DNA of 64,000 bases from Prochlorococcus sp. AG-418-F08. GTDB taxonomy: Bacteria > Cyanobacteriota > Cyanobacteriia > PCC-6307 > Cyanobiaceae. Position 1 is the stretch's first letter. The number at the start of each line of letters is the position of its first letter. The position numbers and the translations under genes were made by a program. Below, piece by piece: positions 49,069 to 59,764 of the stretch. The notes below the pieces were generated by a model. That model was not told the DNA's origin. It ran no database searches and worked only from the letters and a program-made list of their open reading frames with translations. The stretch spans positions 62,001-126,000 of the forward strand of contig QCLV01000001.1 of assembly GCA_003214295.1 (NCBI GenBank), given 5' to 3'.

Positions 49069-50195
49069 ATCAATTTTTTCTCCAGTAGTGAATCTGGTGA
49101 AATATACATAGCATCGCCATAAGAGAAGAATCTAAATTTTTCTTTTATGGCTTTCTTATACAATTCTAATAATCTTTCTCTACCAATCATTGCACTTACT
49201 AAAAGTAATAATGAACTTTTAGGGAGATGAAAATTAGTTAATAATCCATCAACTACCTTAAATTTATAACCTGGCTTAATTACTAAATCTACGTATTTAG
49301 CTATGGGAATAAAGTCATTAATTTCGTGAGAATAACAACTTTCAAGAGCTCTTACGCTAGTTGTACCAATAGCAATTATTTTTCTATCTGTTTTCTTTAT
49401 TCTTTTTATTTCCTGCACTACTTCCTTATTAACACTTACCCATTCTTTGTGAAGTTTTAAGTTACTTAAATCTTCTTGATCAATTGGTTTGAATGTTCCA
49501 TAACCCACGTGCAAAGTTATCGGTAAGATTATTACGCCTTTTTTTTTTAGATTAGAAATAAGACTTTTGCTTAAGTGTAAACCAGCTGTTGGTGCAGCAA
49601 CTGCCCCCGGATTTGTTGCATATTCAGTTTGATAACTTTTCTCATGAAAAGATTCTTCTTCGGAATTTTTTATATAAGGAGGAAGAGGGATTTCCCCGTA
49701 TTTATCAAGAAGTTCATTCATTGAATTGAGACAAGTTATATTTTCCGGAAATTTAATAAATCTCCCTCCAGTTTCTTCATCAACCCCATCAACAATCAAA
49801 TTAATATCTTGAGCTAAAGGAGATTTTAATTTTAATTTTCTACTTATTTTTAACTTTTTCGCTGGCTTTGCCAAACATAACCAAACACATTCATGGGATC
49901 TTTCTAAAACTAATAATTCGACTAATGTCTTATTTTCTAATTCAACCTTTAACCTAGCTTTCATAACTTTAGTATTGTTTACAACTACAAGATCACCTTC
50001 TCTAAATTCATCTAAAAGATTCTTGGTAAATTTATTAGTTAAGCAGTCTTCTTCTAAAACACTATTTCTAACTATCATCAATCTTGATTCATGCCTAATT
50101 GCAGAAGGTTTACTAGCAATTAATGAAGGATCAAGTAAATAATCATAAGCTTCAAGCTTATAATCTCTTTCCTCATTATTAATTTGAGAAATCAA
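49065..50195 (-). CDS. queA: S-adenosylmethionine:tRNA ribosyltransferase-isomerase
   Basis: ORF 376 aa; [55 protein letters not shown]. Confidence 0.96.
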   Translation of the reverse strand: MISQINNEERDYKLEAYDYLLDPSLIASKPSAIRHESRLMIVRNSVLEEDCLTNKFTKNLLDEFREGDLVVVNNTKVMKARLKVELENKTLVELLVLERSHECVWLCLAKPAKKLKISRKLKLKSPLAQDINLIVDGVDEETGGRFIKFPENITCLNSMNELLDKYGEIPLPPYIKNSEEESFHEKSYQTEYATNPGAVAAPTAGLHLSKSLISNLKKKGVIILPITLHVGYGTFKPIDQEDLSNLKLHKEWVSVNKEVVQEIKRIKKTDRKIIAIGTTSVRALESCYSHEINDFIPIAKYVDLVIKPGYKFKVVDGLLTNFHLPKSSLLLLVSAMIGRERLLELYKKAIKEKFRFFSYGDAMYISPDSLLEKKLI

Positions 50196-50201
50196 TTAAA
50201 T

Positions 50202-51569
50202 TTAGGAGACAAGAGTCTCTGGCTCATATTCAATTAGGGAAGCCAAGTCTTTTAAGAATGAAGCTCCATCAGCTCCATAGATAACTCTATGATCAGCTGT
50301 TAAATTTACTTGCATTATTTTTTTAACAGATATTGAACCATCACTATTAGCAACAACGGTTGGTTTCGATGATGCTATGGCTAAAATAGCACCGGTACCC
50401 GGAGGAAGAATTGCGTCAAATCTATCAACTCCAAACATCCCAAGGTTAGATAAAGTGAAGGTTCCAGTTGAGTATTCATCAGGTTCTAATTGTTTTGATC
50501 TTGATCTTTTTACCAGATCTTTCCATTCCCTAGACAATTCAAATAAATCAGTATTGCATGGTTCTTTTAAAACTGGAGTTATTAGTCCACCATCTTCCAT
50601 CGCAACAGCAACAGCAATATTTATATTTTCTGGATAAGAAATTCCATTTTCTGAAAAACTTGAGTTAACTTGAGGATGTTTCTTTAGTGTCTTTGCAACT
50701 GCCTTTACTAGTAAAGCAGTCATAGTCACTCCGTTCTGTTTTACTTTTTTGTAGAAATTATCTAATTTATCTGTCTTGATGGAGTATCCCACCCTAAAAC
50801 ATGGCACATCTAAACTAGATTCCATATTTTTATTTACCGCTTTTTGGAGAGTATTAAATTGAATTGTTTCTCCAGGATTACCAAAACTATTTCCTGAAGT
50901 TTCTGGTTTACTTTCAACTCCCAAATTTGAACCAGGAATACTTGCAGGAGAACCACCTTCTCCTATCCATGGTATGGAAACAGGTTGGCCATTAGCTTTT
51001 AAAATATCGTCTGCTTGAATCCTTCCGTGCGGACCAGAGCCATGAACTTTCGCTAAATCTACACCCATTTGAGAGGCTAGTTTTTTAGCTCTTGGAGATG
51101 CAATTATCCTCGAAGAAACATTATTTGTAGCGGCATTAATTTGATCGCTATTAAAAGATGGGGCTGCCTTTCCACTCTTTAATACTACTTCTTTTTCTTG
51201 TTTTTCAACAATTTCACTTTGGAAGACTGGTTTTTCTTCAGTTTTATTACTTACCAATTCAAGTTGATCCGAGCTAGAAACTTCGGGTTGATTTCCTTTA
51301 TTTTGTTCTTGAACAGAAGCTATCTCATCCTCATTTTCTACAATAAGACCAATAGTCTCTCCTACTGGTGCAGTGCTGCCGGCAGGCATTAAAACAGCCG
51401 CAAGATATCCATCTTGAAAAGATTCAACATCCATATCTGCCTTGTCAGATTCAACAACTAAGACAGATTCACCTCTTTCAACTTTATCTCCTGGATTTTT
51501 CAACCATTCCACAATCTTGCCCTCCGTCATAGTAGAACTCAAGGCAGGCATGAATATTTCGTGAGACAT
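50202..51569 (-). CDS. pdhC: dihydrolipoamide acetyltransferase, pyruvate dehydrogenase E2
   Basis: ORF 455 aa; lipoyl domain VESDKADMDVESFQDG, E3-binding ASPRAKKLASQMGVDLAKVHGSGPHGRI, catalytic HRVIYGADGA. Confidence 0.95.
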   Translation of the reverse strand: MSHEIFMPALSSTMTEGKIVEWLKNPGDKVERGESVLVVESDKADMDVESFQDGYLAAVLMPAGSTAPVGETIGLIVENEDEIASVQEQNKGNQPEVSSSDQLELVSNKTEEKPVFQSEIVEKQEKEVVLKSGKAAPSFNSDQINAATNNVSSRIIASPRAKKLASQMGVDLAKVHGSGPHGRIQADDILKANGQPVSIPWIGEGGSPASIPGSNLGVESKPETSGNSFGNPGETIQFNTLQKAVNKNMESSLDVPCFRVGYSIKTDKLDNFYKKVKQNGVTMTALLVKAVAKTLKKHPQVNSSFSENGISYPENINIAVAVAMEDGGLITPVLKEPCNTDLFELSREWKDLVKRSRSKQLEPDEYSTGTFTLSNLGMFGVDRFDAILPPGTGAILAIASSKPTVVANSDGSISVKKIMQVNLTADHRVIYGADGASFLKDLASLIEYEPETLVS

Positions 51570-51787
51570 AAGAAAATTGTTAATGCATAAGTTTCAAAGG
51601 ATTTCTACCAAACTTCCTAAAGTTTTTATAATTAAGAACCCTTTAAACTCTTGTTTTAATTATACGAAATCATGTTCACAGTGGGAACTCTTAAAACTTA
51701 AGAAAGTAATAATTTAGATCGATTAGAATTTAAGACTTTTCGAAATTAAAATTTACTTATTTTTATAAAAAATACTAAATCTTCTTT

Positions 51788-52231
51788 TTAATTATTATCT
51801 ATAGATTGAATAACTCCATCTTTAACAATTATCGAAACTTGCATTTTTTCAATAAGATTGTCGCCAACAGTGACATCACAGAAACTATCAACCTGTCCTT
51901 GATCAACAATTTCATCCATTTTTAATTCGCGAACTTGACTCAGTTGTTGAAGTAGATTTCTTTTTTGTTCTTCAATTTCATTTCGTTTTGCTGCGACTTG
52001 TTGTTGCACCTGACTAACCTGTTCTTGAACTCTTGGATCTAAAGGATTAACAGACTGGGATCTAATATTATTTACTATTTGCTGCCCCTCCTGCTCAAGT
52101 TGAGATAATTGCTGGTCAATGTTTGAAATTGCTTTACTTAATTCTTTTTCAGCATCTTCCTTCCAAGTTGGTGTAACTACAGCTTTAATAGCTATTGAGC
52201 GCTTTATAGATATTGAGTTTTTTGTTTCCAT
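51788..52231 (-). CDS. YlqD-like protein
   Basis: ORF 147 aa; coiled-coil rich; ISIKRSIAIKAVVTPTWKEDAEKELSKAISNIDQQLSQLEQEGQQ. Confidence 0.75.
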   Translation of the reverse strand: METKNSISIKRSIAIKAVVTPTWKEDAEKELSKAISNIDQQLSQLEQEGQQIVNNIRSQSVNPLDPRVQEQVSQVQQQVAAKRNEIEEQKRNLLQQLSQVRELKMDEIVDQGQVDSFCDVTVGDNLIEKMQVSIIVKDGVIQSIDNN

Positions 52232-52269
52232 AAAAAATTAAATTACCTTTTTAATATATATAGAACAAC

Positions 52270-54213
52270 TCAAATTTTCTTAGTAAATCTGTTTTCATAC
52301 ATATTTTCTATTTGTAATGAATATTTTTTTTCTATTTCTTTTCTTTTTTGTTTAAGAGTTTGTGTTAACAACCCATTTTCCAAAGTAAAGGCCTCAACAA
52401 AATAACAATCTAATATTTGTTCTTCTGATCTAGCTCCTAATCGACTTTTAAGCAAATTATTAATTTGCGATTTGAAAAATGTACCAATATTCTTATTAAG
52501 GTTTAATTTCGAAAGGTCTTCTTCCAAAAACTTGTTTTTAACCAATTCGACATTAGGCACGACAAGGGCTGTTAAACATTTCTTATCTTGTCCTACTAGT
52601 TGAATCTGATTAATAAATTCAGAACTAAGGATTTCGGACTCAAGCGGATTCGGTTCTATATTTTCACCACTTGATAGCACTATTGTATCCTTGGCTCTTC
52701 CTGTTATAAAAAGAGAACCATTTGGTATTAGGAAACCTAAATCACCAGTATCAAACCAACCATCCTTGGATAAAACTTCTTTTGTAGCTAATTCATTATT
52801 AAGATAACCATTCATTACTTGTGGTCCCTTAACAAGAATTTTCCCGACTTCTCTGAAATTCAGAATCTTTTTCTTATCATCATTTACTATTTTGATTTCA
52901 GTAAATGCTAGAGGCTGACCGGATGATCCTCTAACATTTAATTCTCTTTTCCTACAAGTTAATACTGGACTAGTTTCTGTGAGGCCATATCCCACCAAAA
53001 CATCTACACCTAAAGATTCAAAAAAAAGATCCACATGTTCTGGCAAGGCACCTCCGCCGTTAATAGGGAATTTCAGTTTTTCTCCGCATAGTTGTCTAAG
53101 AATATTCGGCCATAAAAAAATAGTGGACAATTTATGTAAAGAATATCGGCCAATAACAGAAAACAATAAGGGGATTTTTGATTTAAAAGTTGTTTGTTTG
53201 ATATCTAAATTTCTTATCTTTCTTAGATTTCTTTTGAAAACTGAACTATTACTTATCAAAAACTTAATAAGTTTTTGCTTTTTGGAAGGCATTTTTTTCA
53301 ACGCCTGAAAAAAACCATCATGTATTGCCTCCCATAGTCTTGGTACAGTAGCCATGACAACAGGTTTTACTTGTGTGATATCATCTTTCAGAAATTTTGG
53401 AATTGTATAGTATTGAGAACAACCACATGAAAAAAAGAAGTATTCAGCACTCCTCTCATAAGAATGCCAGATAGGCAACACGCTTAATACAGAGGTTCCC
53501 GGTTCTGGATCAGCGATATAGGCTAAATTGATTATTTGATGTAAAAAATTTGCATGAGTCAAGGGGACACCTTTAGGTTTTCCTGTTGTTCCAGAAGTGT
53601 AAAGAATAGTAGCGACGTCATCAATTTCACTATTAAATTTTTCAAGATTATTATTTAGTGAATTTTCTTTTTCTACTGAACTTATAAATTTACTCCAACT
53701 TATTAAACTTTCAAATTGTTCATCTTCTAAATTGATTATAAATTTCAGTCTTTTTTTTAATTCTTCTTTGTTGTTTAACTTTAGCCAAATCTCCTTAGAT
53801 TGAACTACTAGACCTACTGAATTAGAGTGCTCAATAATATAGTCCAATTCTACTGAAGGAGAATTAATACCTCTCACAGCATTTATAGCTCCTAAACGCA
53901 TTAAGCCTTGATCTACTACTAGCCACCTTGGAGAATTTTCAGATATTACAGTAACTACATCACCCTTTACTAAACCATAATTTTCAAAAGAAAAAGAGAC
54001 TTTAGTTATTAAATCAGCGAGCTCAGAATAAGAAAATTTTTCTTTGTATTTACCTCTTAAATCGCAAATAGCTAGAGTATCACCATATTTAAATTTCAAT
54101 TTTTCCCAAATTTGATCTATATGATGAAGGTTCTTAATAAAATCTCTATTTTTAGTAAATTTATCTTTTTTAGAAAGAGGTTTGACTGAAGACCAATATG
54201 CTAAATCACTCAT
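52270..54213 (-). CDS. AMP-dependent long-chain acyl-CoA/acyl-ACP synthetase
   Basis: ORF 647 aa; TILYTSGTTGKPKGVPLTHAN, GYGLTETSPVLTCR, GWFDTGDLGFL. Confidence 0.93.
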   Translation of the reverse strand: MSDLAYWSSVKPLSKKDKFTKNRDFIKNLHHIDQIWEKLKFKYGDTLAICDLRGKYKEKFSYSELADLITKVSFSFENYGLVKGDVVTVISENSPRWLVVDQGLMRLGAINAVRGINSPSVELDYIIEHSNSVGLVVQSKEIWLKLNNKEELKKRLKFIINLEDEQFESLISWSKFISSVEKENSLNNNLEKFNSEIDDVATILYTSGTTGKPKGVPLTHANFLHQIINLAYIADPEPGTSVLSVLPIWHSYERSAEYFFFSCGCSQYYTIPKFLKDDITQVKPVVMATVPRLWEAIHDGFFQALKKMPSKKQKLIKFLISNSSVFKRNLRKIRNLDIKQTTFKSKIPLLFSVIGRYSLHKLSTIFLWPNILRQLCGEKLKFPINGGGALPEHVDLFFESLGVDVLVGYGLTETSPVLTCRKRELNVRGSSGQPLAFTEIKIVNDDKKKILNFREVGKILVKGPQVMNGYLNNELATKEVLSKDGWFDTGDLGFLIPNGSLFITGRAKDTIVLSSGENIEPNPLESEILSSEFINQIQLVGQDKKCLTALVVPNVELVKNKFLEEDLSKLNLNKNIGTFFKSQINNLLKSRLGARSEEQILDCYFVEAFTLENGLLTQTLKQKRKEIEKKYSLQIENMYENRFTKKI

Positions 54214-54240
54214 ATTAAATTGATTTTGAAATTTTAATTT

Positions 54241-54891
54241 CTATTTTGATACAAAATCAAAATTAAATTCTTCCTGAATGATTTTTTTAACAATTCTCTT
54301 GACTTCTTGAATATTTAAATTTTTGTTGTAATCAATCATATTTGCCATAAGACAGTTTTCTATTCCGCAAGGAACAATTTTATTAAAGTTTTCTAAATCG
54401 CAGTCAATATTAATTGAAAATCCATTTATCGTAATCCATCTTTTACACCCAATTCCAATTGATGCAATTTTCTTATTTTCTATCCAAACACCAGTAAACC
54501 CTTTTCTAGAATGACATTCTATATTAAAAGTTCCAAGGATTTTTATAATAATTTCTTCAATTTTTCTTAAGTACCAATTTAAATCTTTATTAAAATTTTT
54601 CAAATCTAAAACCAAATAAGTAACTAATTGTCCTGGCATATGACATGTGACCTCACCACCTCTATCAATCTTAAAAACATCATATTTAGCATCATTCAAA
54701 GAAAATAGTAAATTATCGTAATTAGATCCTCTTCCCAATGTATAACAGAGTTGATGCTCACCTATCCAAATAAAATCAGGATTAGATTTATCTAAAATCA
54801 ATGCCTCTTGATATTCTTTTTGTAATTTATAAACATCATTGAAAAAAGAAATTTTATCAGGTTGTTTAATTATTGCTGTTCTATTAACCAT
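54241..54891 (-). CDS. lipB: lipoyl(octanoyl) transferase
   Basis: ORF 216 aa; [58 protein letters not shown]. Confidence 0.95.
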   Translation of the reverse strand: MVNRTAIIKQPDKISFFNDVYKLQKEYQEALILDKSNPDFIWIGEHQLCYTLGRGSNYDNLLFSLNDAKYDVFKIDRGGEVTCHMPGQLVTYLVLDLKNFNKDLNWYLRKIEEIIIKILGTFNIECHSRKGFTGVWIENKKIASIGIGCKRWITINGFSINIDCDLENFNKIVPCGIENCLMANMIDYNKNLNIQEVKRIVKKIIQEEFNFDFVSK

Positions 54892-54935
54892 ATTTAAGTA
54901 GATTTAGAAAGTAAGAAAATATTTTTAGATTCGTT

Positions 54936-55520
54936 ATGAAAATTTTAATCCATGGAAAGAATCTTGAGCTCACTGGAGCATTAAAAGAATATACTGAGGC
55001 AAAGATAGAAAAAGCAACTCATCACTATAAAGATATCGTTAAAGAAGCCGACATACACCTTTCAATAGAAAGGAACCCAAGAGTCTCGTTCCAAACTGCA
55101 GAAGTTACTATTTTTGCAAATGGTACAGTAATTAGAGCTGAGGAAAAAACTGAAAATTTATATTCAAGCATCGATCTAGTTTCAAATAAACTTTGCAGAA
55201 AATTACGTAAATATAAAGAAAGAAACAATAAAACAATTCATAACAATCAATTTAAAAATAAAGAGTCTTTACCAATTGAAAGTATGGAATCAGGATTTTT
55301 AGATAAAGCTTCACTTAAAGAAGGAATGGAAGCAAGTCTGCCTGAGCCATCTATAAAAAATAAATACTTTGAAATGAATCCAATTTCATCAGAAGAAGCA
55401 AGAAAACAATTAGATCTGATTGATCATGATTTTTATGTTTTTCGAAATCAGAAAAATAATCAACTTCAAGTTATATATAAAAGGAATCATGGAGGTTATG
55501 GATTGATTCAATCTAAATAA
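54936..55520 (+). CDS. hpf: long-form ribosome hibernation promoting factor (LrtA-like)
   Basis: ORF 194 aa; HGKNLELTGALKEYTEAKIEKATHHYKDI; C-terminal MNPISSEEARKQLDLIDHDFYVFRNQKNNQLQVIYKRNHGGYGLIQ. Confidence 0.93.
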   Translation: MKILIHGKNLELTGALKEYTEAKIEKATHHYKDIVKEADIHLSIERNPRVSFQTAEVTIFANGTVIRAEEKTENLYSSIDLVSNKLCRKLRKYKERNNKTIHNNQFKNKESLPIESMESGFLDKASLKEGMEASLPEPSIKNKYFEMNPISSEEARKQLDLIDHDFYVFRNQKNNQLQVIYKRNHGGYGLIQSK

Positions 55521-55527
55521 CTTTTAA

Positions 55528-56187
55528 ATGCCCAATATTGATTATGAATTAAACAAGAAAATTCATGCGATTATTATTAACCCCTATCTAACCTGGGAAG
55601 ATTTTCGGGTGAATTGCGATTTAATAAAAAAATACAATATCAAGAATATTTCTACTTCACTGAATTATGTGGCTGATTTTAAAAACCTTTTGGGTAATTA
55701 CAGCGCTAATATAAACGCACTAATTTCTTACCCTTTAGCAGATTTACCAGTTTCATTTATTGAAGAATTAGTTTGTTTTGCAAAAGATAAGGGTGCAACA
55801 GGGATTGAATATATCCCAAACTTTATGAATTTATCCAAAAGAAACTTAGAAACTTTCGCTGCTGAAATTGAGAAAGTGAAGCTTTCTGGATTACCAGTTT
55901 CAATAATCATAAATAAATCAAAACTTCAAAAAGAAGTTTTGTACAATACGGTAGAAATATCTTTGGAATTAGGAATAAAAAATTTTCAAGTTGGAGACGG
56001 TTTTGGGCCTCCTATTACATCAAATGATGTAGCTGAAATACTAAAAATAACGGGCTCCCAAAATCAAATAAAAGTTGTAGGTGGGATAAAAAAGCTGACA
56101 CAAGTTATTGATTTATTTGATAGTGGAATTAGTTGCGTGGGAACTTCTAATTTTTGTGAGATTTTTCAAGAAGTAAAGGTTATTTGA
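55528..56187 (+). CDS. deoxyribose-phosphate aldolase-like
   Basis: ORF 219 aa; DeoC-like TIM barrel: YPLADLPVSFIEELVCFAKDKGATGIEYIPN, QIKVVGGIKKLTQVIDLFDSGISCVGTSN. Confidence 0.8.
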   Translation: MPNIDYELNKKIHAIIINPYLTWEDFRVNCDLIKKYNIKNISTSLNYVADFKNLLGNYSANINALISYPLADLPVSFIEELVCFAKDKGATGIEYIPNFMNLSKRNLETFAAEIEKVKLSGLPVSIIINKSKLQKEVLYNTVEISLELGIKNFQVGDGFGPPITSNDVAEILKITGSQNQIKVVGGIKKLTQVIDLFDSGISCVGTSNFCEIFQEVKVI

Positions 56188-56973
56188 ATGTCTGGTTCTG
56201 GTGAGTGCAGACTAGAAGGTCTCTGTATTAAAGCTTCTCCACTAGGCGAGAATGATAGATTAATAACTGTTCTTACTGATGAGCAAGGGATTGTTCGATT
56301 AGCGGTACCTGGTGCCAGGCGTCCTAAAAGTAGTCTTGCCGCAGCTGCTCCATTAACATATTTAAGTCTGCAGACTTTTGGGAAAAGAAATCTTAAATCT
56401 GTACGTCAAATTAAAATATTAAAAAGCTATGCTGGTCTAGGGAAAAATATTGAATGTCTAGCAGCCGCACAAGCAATAACTGAATTAACTTTTTTATTAG
56501 TAGGTAATAATGACAAGCAACAGAACTATTTATCTTGTGTTCTTGCACATTTAGATAGGATTTTTTTGTATGAAGAATCTAAAGAAGAAGATATTAAAAT
56601 GCTCTCAATGAGTATTCAATCTTTAATCCATCTATTAGCTATCGGAGGTATAAATTTACCAATTCATCATTGCTGTAAAACTGGAGAACCTATTATTCCG
56701 CCTTTAGGAAATTGGGAATGGAGTTATTATTATTTGCCAAGTGAAGGATTTTCATCCATGGAAGATCCTCAAAGTAATCTAAAAATAAATGCATCTGAGG
56801 TTGCTCTATTACAGAGACTTCTTTTCCCCGAATTACCAATAAAATCTAATGGTGAGTTATTGGGACCAAAAAAAACCTGGCTTAAAATATTATTTATTAT
56901 TGAGACTTGGATCTCCACTCAACTAGAGAAAGATTTATCTTCACTAAAAATGTTGAGAGAAATATATAGTTAA
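56188..56973 (+). CDS. recO: DNA repair protein RecO
   Basis: ORF 261 aa; GLCIKASPLGENDRLITVLTDEQGIVRLAVPGARRPKSSLAAAAPLTYL. Confidence 0.9.
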   Translation: MSGSGECRLEGLCIKASPLGENDRLITVLTDEQGIVRLAVPGARRPKSSLAAAAPLTYLSLQTFGKRNLKSVRQIKILKSYAGLGKNIECLAAAQAITELTFLLVGNNDKQQNYLSCVLAHLDRIFLYEESKEEDIKMLSMSIQSLIHLLAIGGINLPIHHCCKTGEPIIPPLGNWEWSYYYLPSEGFSSMEDPQSNLKINASEVALLQRLLFPELPIKSNGELLGPKKTWLKILFIIETWISTQLEKDLSSLKMLREIYS

Positions 56974-57057
56974 CATTTTCTAAACTATGAATAAATTTTA
57001 AAATTATAATCTTGGGTGCTCTGACTGTTAATTTAATAAATAGCTAATTCAATCAAT

Positions 57058-58224
57058 GTGGTTCATGTTGCCTGGTTGGGTAAAAAATCCCCTTTTTGTG
57101 GAAATGTAACTTATGGTGATACAACTACTAAGGAATTGAAGGCCAGAGGACATAAAGTTAGTTTTATTCATTTTGACAATCCCTCTAGTTCAGATTCAAA
57201 AAACCCGTTATTTCTTGCAAATGATCCTGATGTAAGTCTCCCATATTTAATTAAGTCTCAAGTTTACACAATACCTTCGCCAAGAGCAGAAAAAGAGTTA
57301 AGGTTATCATTGGAAAGATTAAAACCTGACATAGTACATGCAAGCCTAACTTTATCTCCTTTAGACTTTAGACTTCCAGAGCTTTGTAATGAAATTAATG
57401 TTCCACTTGTAGGAACATTTCACCCGCCATTTGATGCAAAAAATAGAAATTTAACTGCAAGCACTCAACAATTAACGTATCAACTTTATGCTCCCTCGTT
57501 AGCAAAGTTCGACAAAATAATCATTTTTTCTGAACCTCAAAAAAATGTTCTTGAAAAATTAGGAGTCCCCAAAGAAAAACAAATAATTATTCCAAACGGC
57601 GTTGATGAAAATATTTGGAAACCTTCTTTCGAAAAAAATAAAAAATATGATCTGGTAAAAAACAAACTTGGATGTGAAAGAATCTTTTTATATATGGGGA
57701 GGATTGCCAATGAGAAAAACATCGAGGCACTTTTGCGCTCTTGGCGCCATACAAAAAACAACAATTGCAAATTAATTATTGTTGGAGATGGCCCAATGAA
57801 GCCAATACTTGAAAATAGTTTTTCTAACCTTAGTAATGAGAAATTACTTTGGTGGGGTGCAGAGTTGGATTTAGAAACTAGGGTAGCAATAATGCAAATA
57901 GCAGAGGTATTTTTCTTACCAAGCTTAGTAGAGGGTTTGTCATTGTCACTTTTAGAGGCAATGTCTACTGGTACTGCATGTGTTGCCACAGATGCAGGTG
58001 CTGATGGTGAAGTTTTAGATAACGGAGCAGGAATAGTTATTTCAACTGATAATGTTGCTACACAATTGAAAACTGTAATCCCAATTCTTGTGGAACATCC
58101 TTCATTTACAAAAGATCTTGGGGAAAAAGCTAGAGAACGAGTACTTGAGAGATATACAATTACTAAAAATATAAATTCACTTGAGAAAGTTTATATGGAA
58201 TTAAAAGATAATTTCAAAAACTAA
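57058..58224 (+). CDS. glycosyltransferase family 4 (GTG start); possibly a glycolipid synthase
   Basis: ORF 388 aa; VPLVGTFHPPFDA, IIPNGVDENIWKP, YMGRIANEKNIEALL, EVFFLPSLVEGLSLSLLEAMSTGTACVATDAGADGEVL. Confidence 0.87.
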   Translation: MVHVAWLGKKSPFCGNVTYGDTTTKELKARGHKVSFIHFDNPSSSDSKNPLFLANDPDVSLPYLIKSQVYTIPSPRAEKELRLSLERLKPDIVHASLTLSPLDFRLPELCNEINVPLVGTFHPPFDAKNRNLTASTQQLTYQLYAPSLAKFDKIIIFSEPQKNVLEKLGVPKEKQIIIPNGVDENIWKPSFEKNKKYDLVKNKLGCERIFLYMGRIANEKNIEALLRSWRHTKNNNCKLIIVGDGPMKPILENSFSNLSNEKLLWWGAELDLETRVAIMQIAEVFFLPSLVEGLSLSLLEAMSTGTACVATDAGADGEVLDNGAGIVISTDNVATQLKTVIPILVEHPSFTKDLGEKARERVLERYTITKNINSLEKVYMELKDNFKN

Positions 58225-59033
58225 CTAAACTCTTTACTTCGGTTACTAGCTGAAACTATTGATTCAATTAATGCTGACCTTATACTTTTTCTTTCTAAAA
58301 CCCTTAAAGCAGAGATAGTTGTACCTCCTGGAGAAGTTACTAAATTTTTAAGTTCGGAAGTAGTCAGTTTTTTTTCTTTTATTAAACTGATAGTTCCTAA
58401 TATCATCTCCATTACAAGTTCCTCTGAAAGCATTTTTGGTAATCCTCCACTTAAACCTCCATCACTTAATGCTTCTATAATTAAAGCAATAATTGCAGGT
58501 CCTGATGATGTTAATGCTAAAAATATATCAAGATATTCTTCTGTAAATTCATATACTTTACTGGTATTTTCAAATAAATTTTTTGTAACTAGCTTCTCAT
58601 CTTTTGTTATTTTTTCACCCCAAGCAATTCCTGTTAGACCCTTTCCAACAGTTATAGGGATATTAGTAACAACTCTCGCAATTTTATGATTAGAAAATTT
58701 TTGAGTAAGTCTCTCAATTGAAACTCCTGCAAGAATTGAAACTAATAAATTGTCCTTAGTTCTTATATTATCTGCCTCAACTATATCTTTAAAATGCTGC
58801 GGTTTTACCGATAGAAGTTTAACCTGACAATCCCAAACTTTTTTTGAGTCTTGAGAACTAGATTCATATACGTTTATATCATATTTATAATCTTCTTTAA
58901 TTTTTTTTAAACTTTTTTCTGATTTTACTAAGCAATAAACATTATTTGGCTGAATTAATTTTTTATCTAATAGAGGAGTTATTATAGCTTTTGCAATATT
59001 TCCAAAACCAATAATTGCAATTTTATCAGTCAC
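58221..59033 (-). CDS. proC: pyrroline-5-carboxylate reductase
   Basis: ORF 270 aa; IAIIGFGNIAKAII, LLSVKPQHFKDI, LTSSGPAIIALIIEALSDGGLSGGLPK, TSPGGTTISALRVLE. Confidence 0.93.
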   Translation of the reverse strand: MTDKIAIIGFGNIAKAIITPLLDKKLIQPNNVYCLVKSEKSLKKIKEDYKYDINVYESSSQDSKKVWDCQVKLLSVKPQHFKDIVEADNIRTKDNLLVSILAGVSIERLTQKFSNHKIARVVTNIPITVGKGLTGIAWGEKITKDEKLVTKNLFENTSKVYEFTEEYLDIFLALTSSGPAIIALIIEALSDGGLSGGLPKMLSEELVMEMILGTISLIKEKKLTTSELKNLVTSPGGTTISALRVLERKSIRSALIESIVSASNRSKEFS

Positions 59034-59040
59034 GGATTAA

Positions 59041-59616
59041 TCATGAATAAGCACTTAATTTAGTATTACCCCATGCTGGTTCAGGGGCAGTGTTATTTAA
59101 CGAGCCATATTGTGATGTATTTTTTACGGGCACATTGGAAGGAGAAGCCTCTTCTGGTGAAGAACTAGTTACATTTACACAACTTGGAGCAAAAAGAAAA
59201 ATACTTTCACCCACTCTCTCTTGATGTCCATCAATGGCATATGTCCCCCCTGCAATAAAATCAACTGCTCTTTGAGCCTGATCAGGATCCATCATAGTCA
59301 AGTTAAGAATCACAGTTTTTCTCTCTCTTAAAGCTTGTATAGCTTGCGGCATCTCATCAAAACTTCTTGGTTCCATTAAGCTTACTTCTGAGGATGAATT
59401 TGAAATCCCAGGCATTCCAACAACTTTAGATGATCTGTTGTTATTCATAAAATCGAATGGATTTGAGTTTGCAAGAGCATTTGAGTTTCTTTGATTTTGT
59501 TTGAAATCCTTGACATCATCTAATTCATCCTCTGATACATAATCCAACTCATCAAAATCATCATCGAGATACTCATCCCCTGCTACCACTGCCTTTAATC
59601 TAGAAATAAGTGACAC
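59041..59616 (-). CDS. sepF: cell division protein SepF
   Basis: ORF 191 aa; [69 protein letters not shown]. Confidence 0.95.
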   Translation of the reverse strand: MSLISRLKAVVAGDEYLDDDFDELDYVSEDELDDVKDFKQNQRNSNALANSNPFDFMNNNRSSKVVGMPGISNSSSEVSLMEPRSFDEMPQAIQALRERKTVILNLTMMDPDQAQRAVDFIAGGTYAIDGHQERVGESIFLFAPSCVNVTSSSPEEASPSNVPVKNTSQYGSLNNTAPEPAWGNTKLSAYS

Positions 59617-59764
59617 CTTTTAAATCCTCTTGAAATTGATTACTAAGGTATAAAAACCTTAAGTAATAGATTCATTTTGAAATGAAAAAACTACCTATAC
59701 TTAAATACCGTTACTTCTACTTTACTGCAAGTTTATAGATAAGATTTTTATAAAAAATAACTTA

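Noticed and set aside
51570-51787. tRNA or small RNA in the 218-bp gap between pdhC and the YlqD-like gene
   Set aside because: No cloverleaf, T-loop (GTTCRA) context or convincing terminator recognised; likely the promoter region of pdhC. A covariance-model scan (tRNAscan-SE, Infernal) would be decisive.
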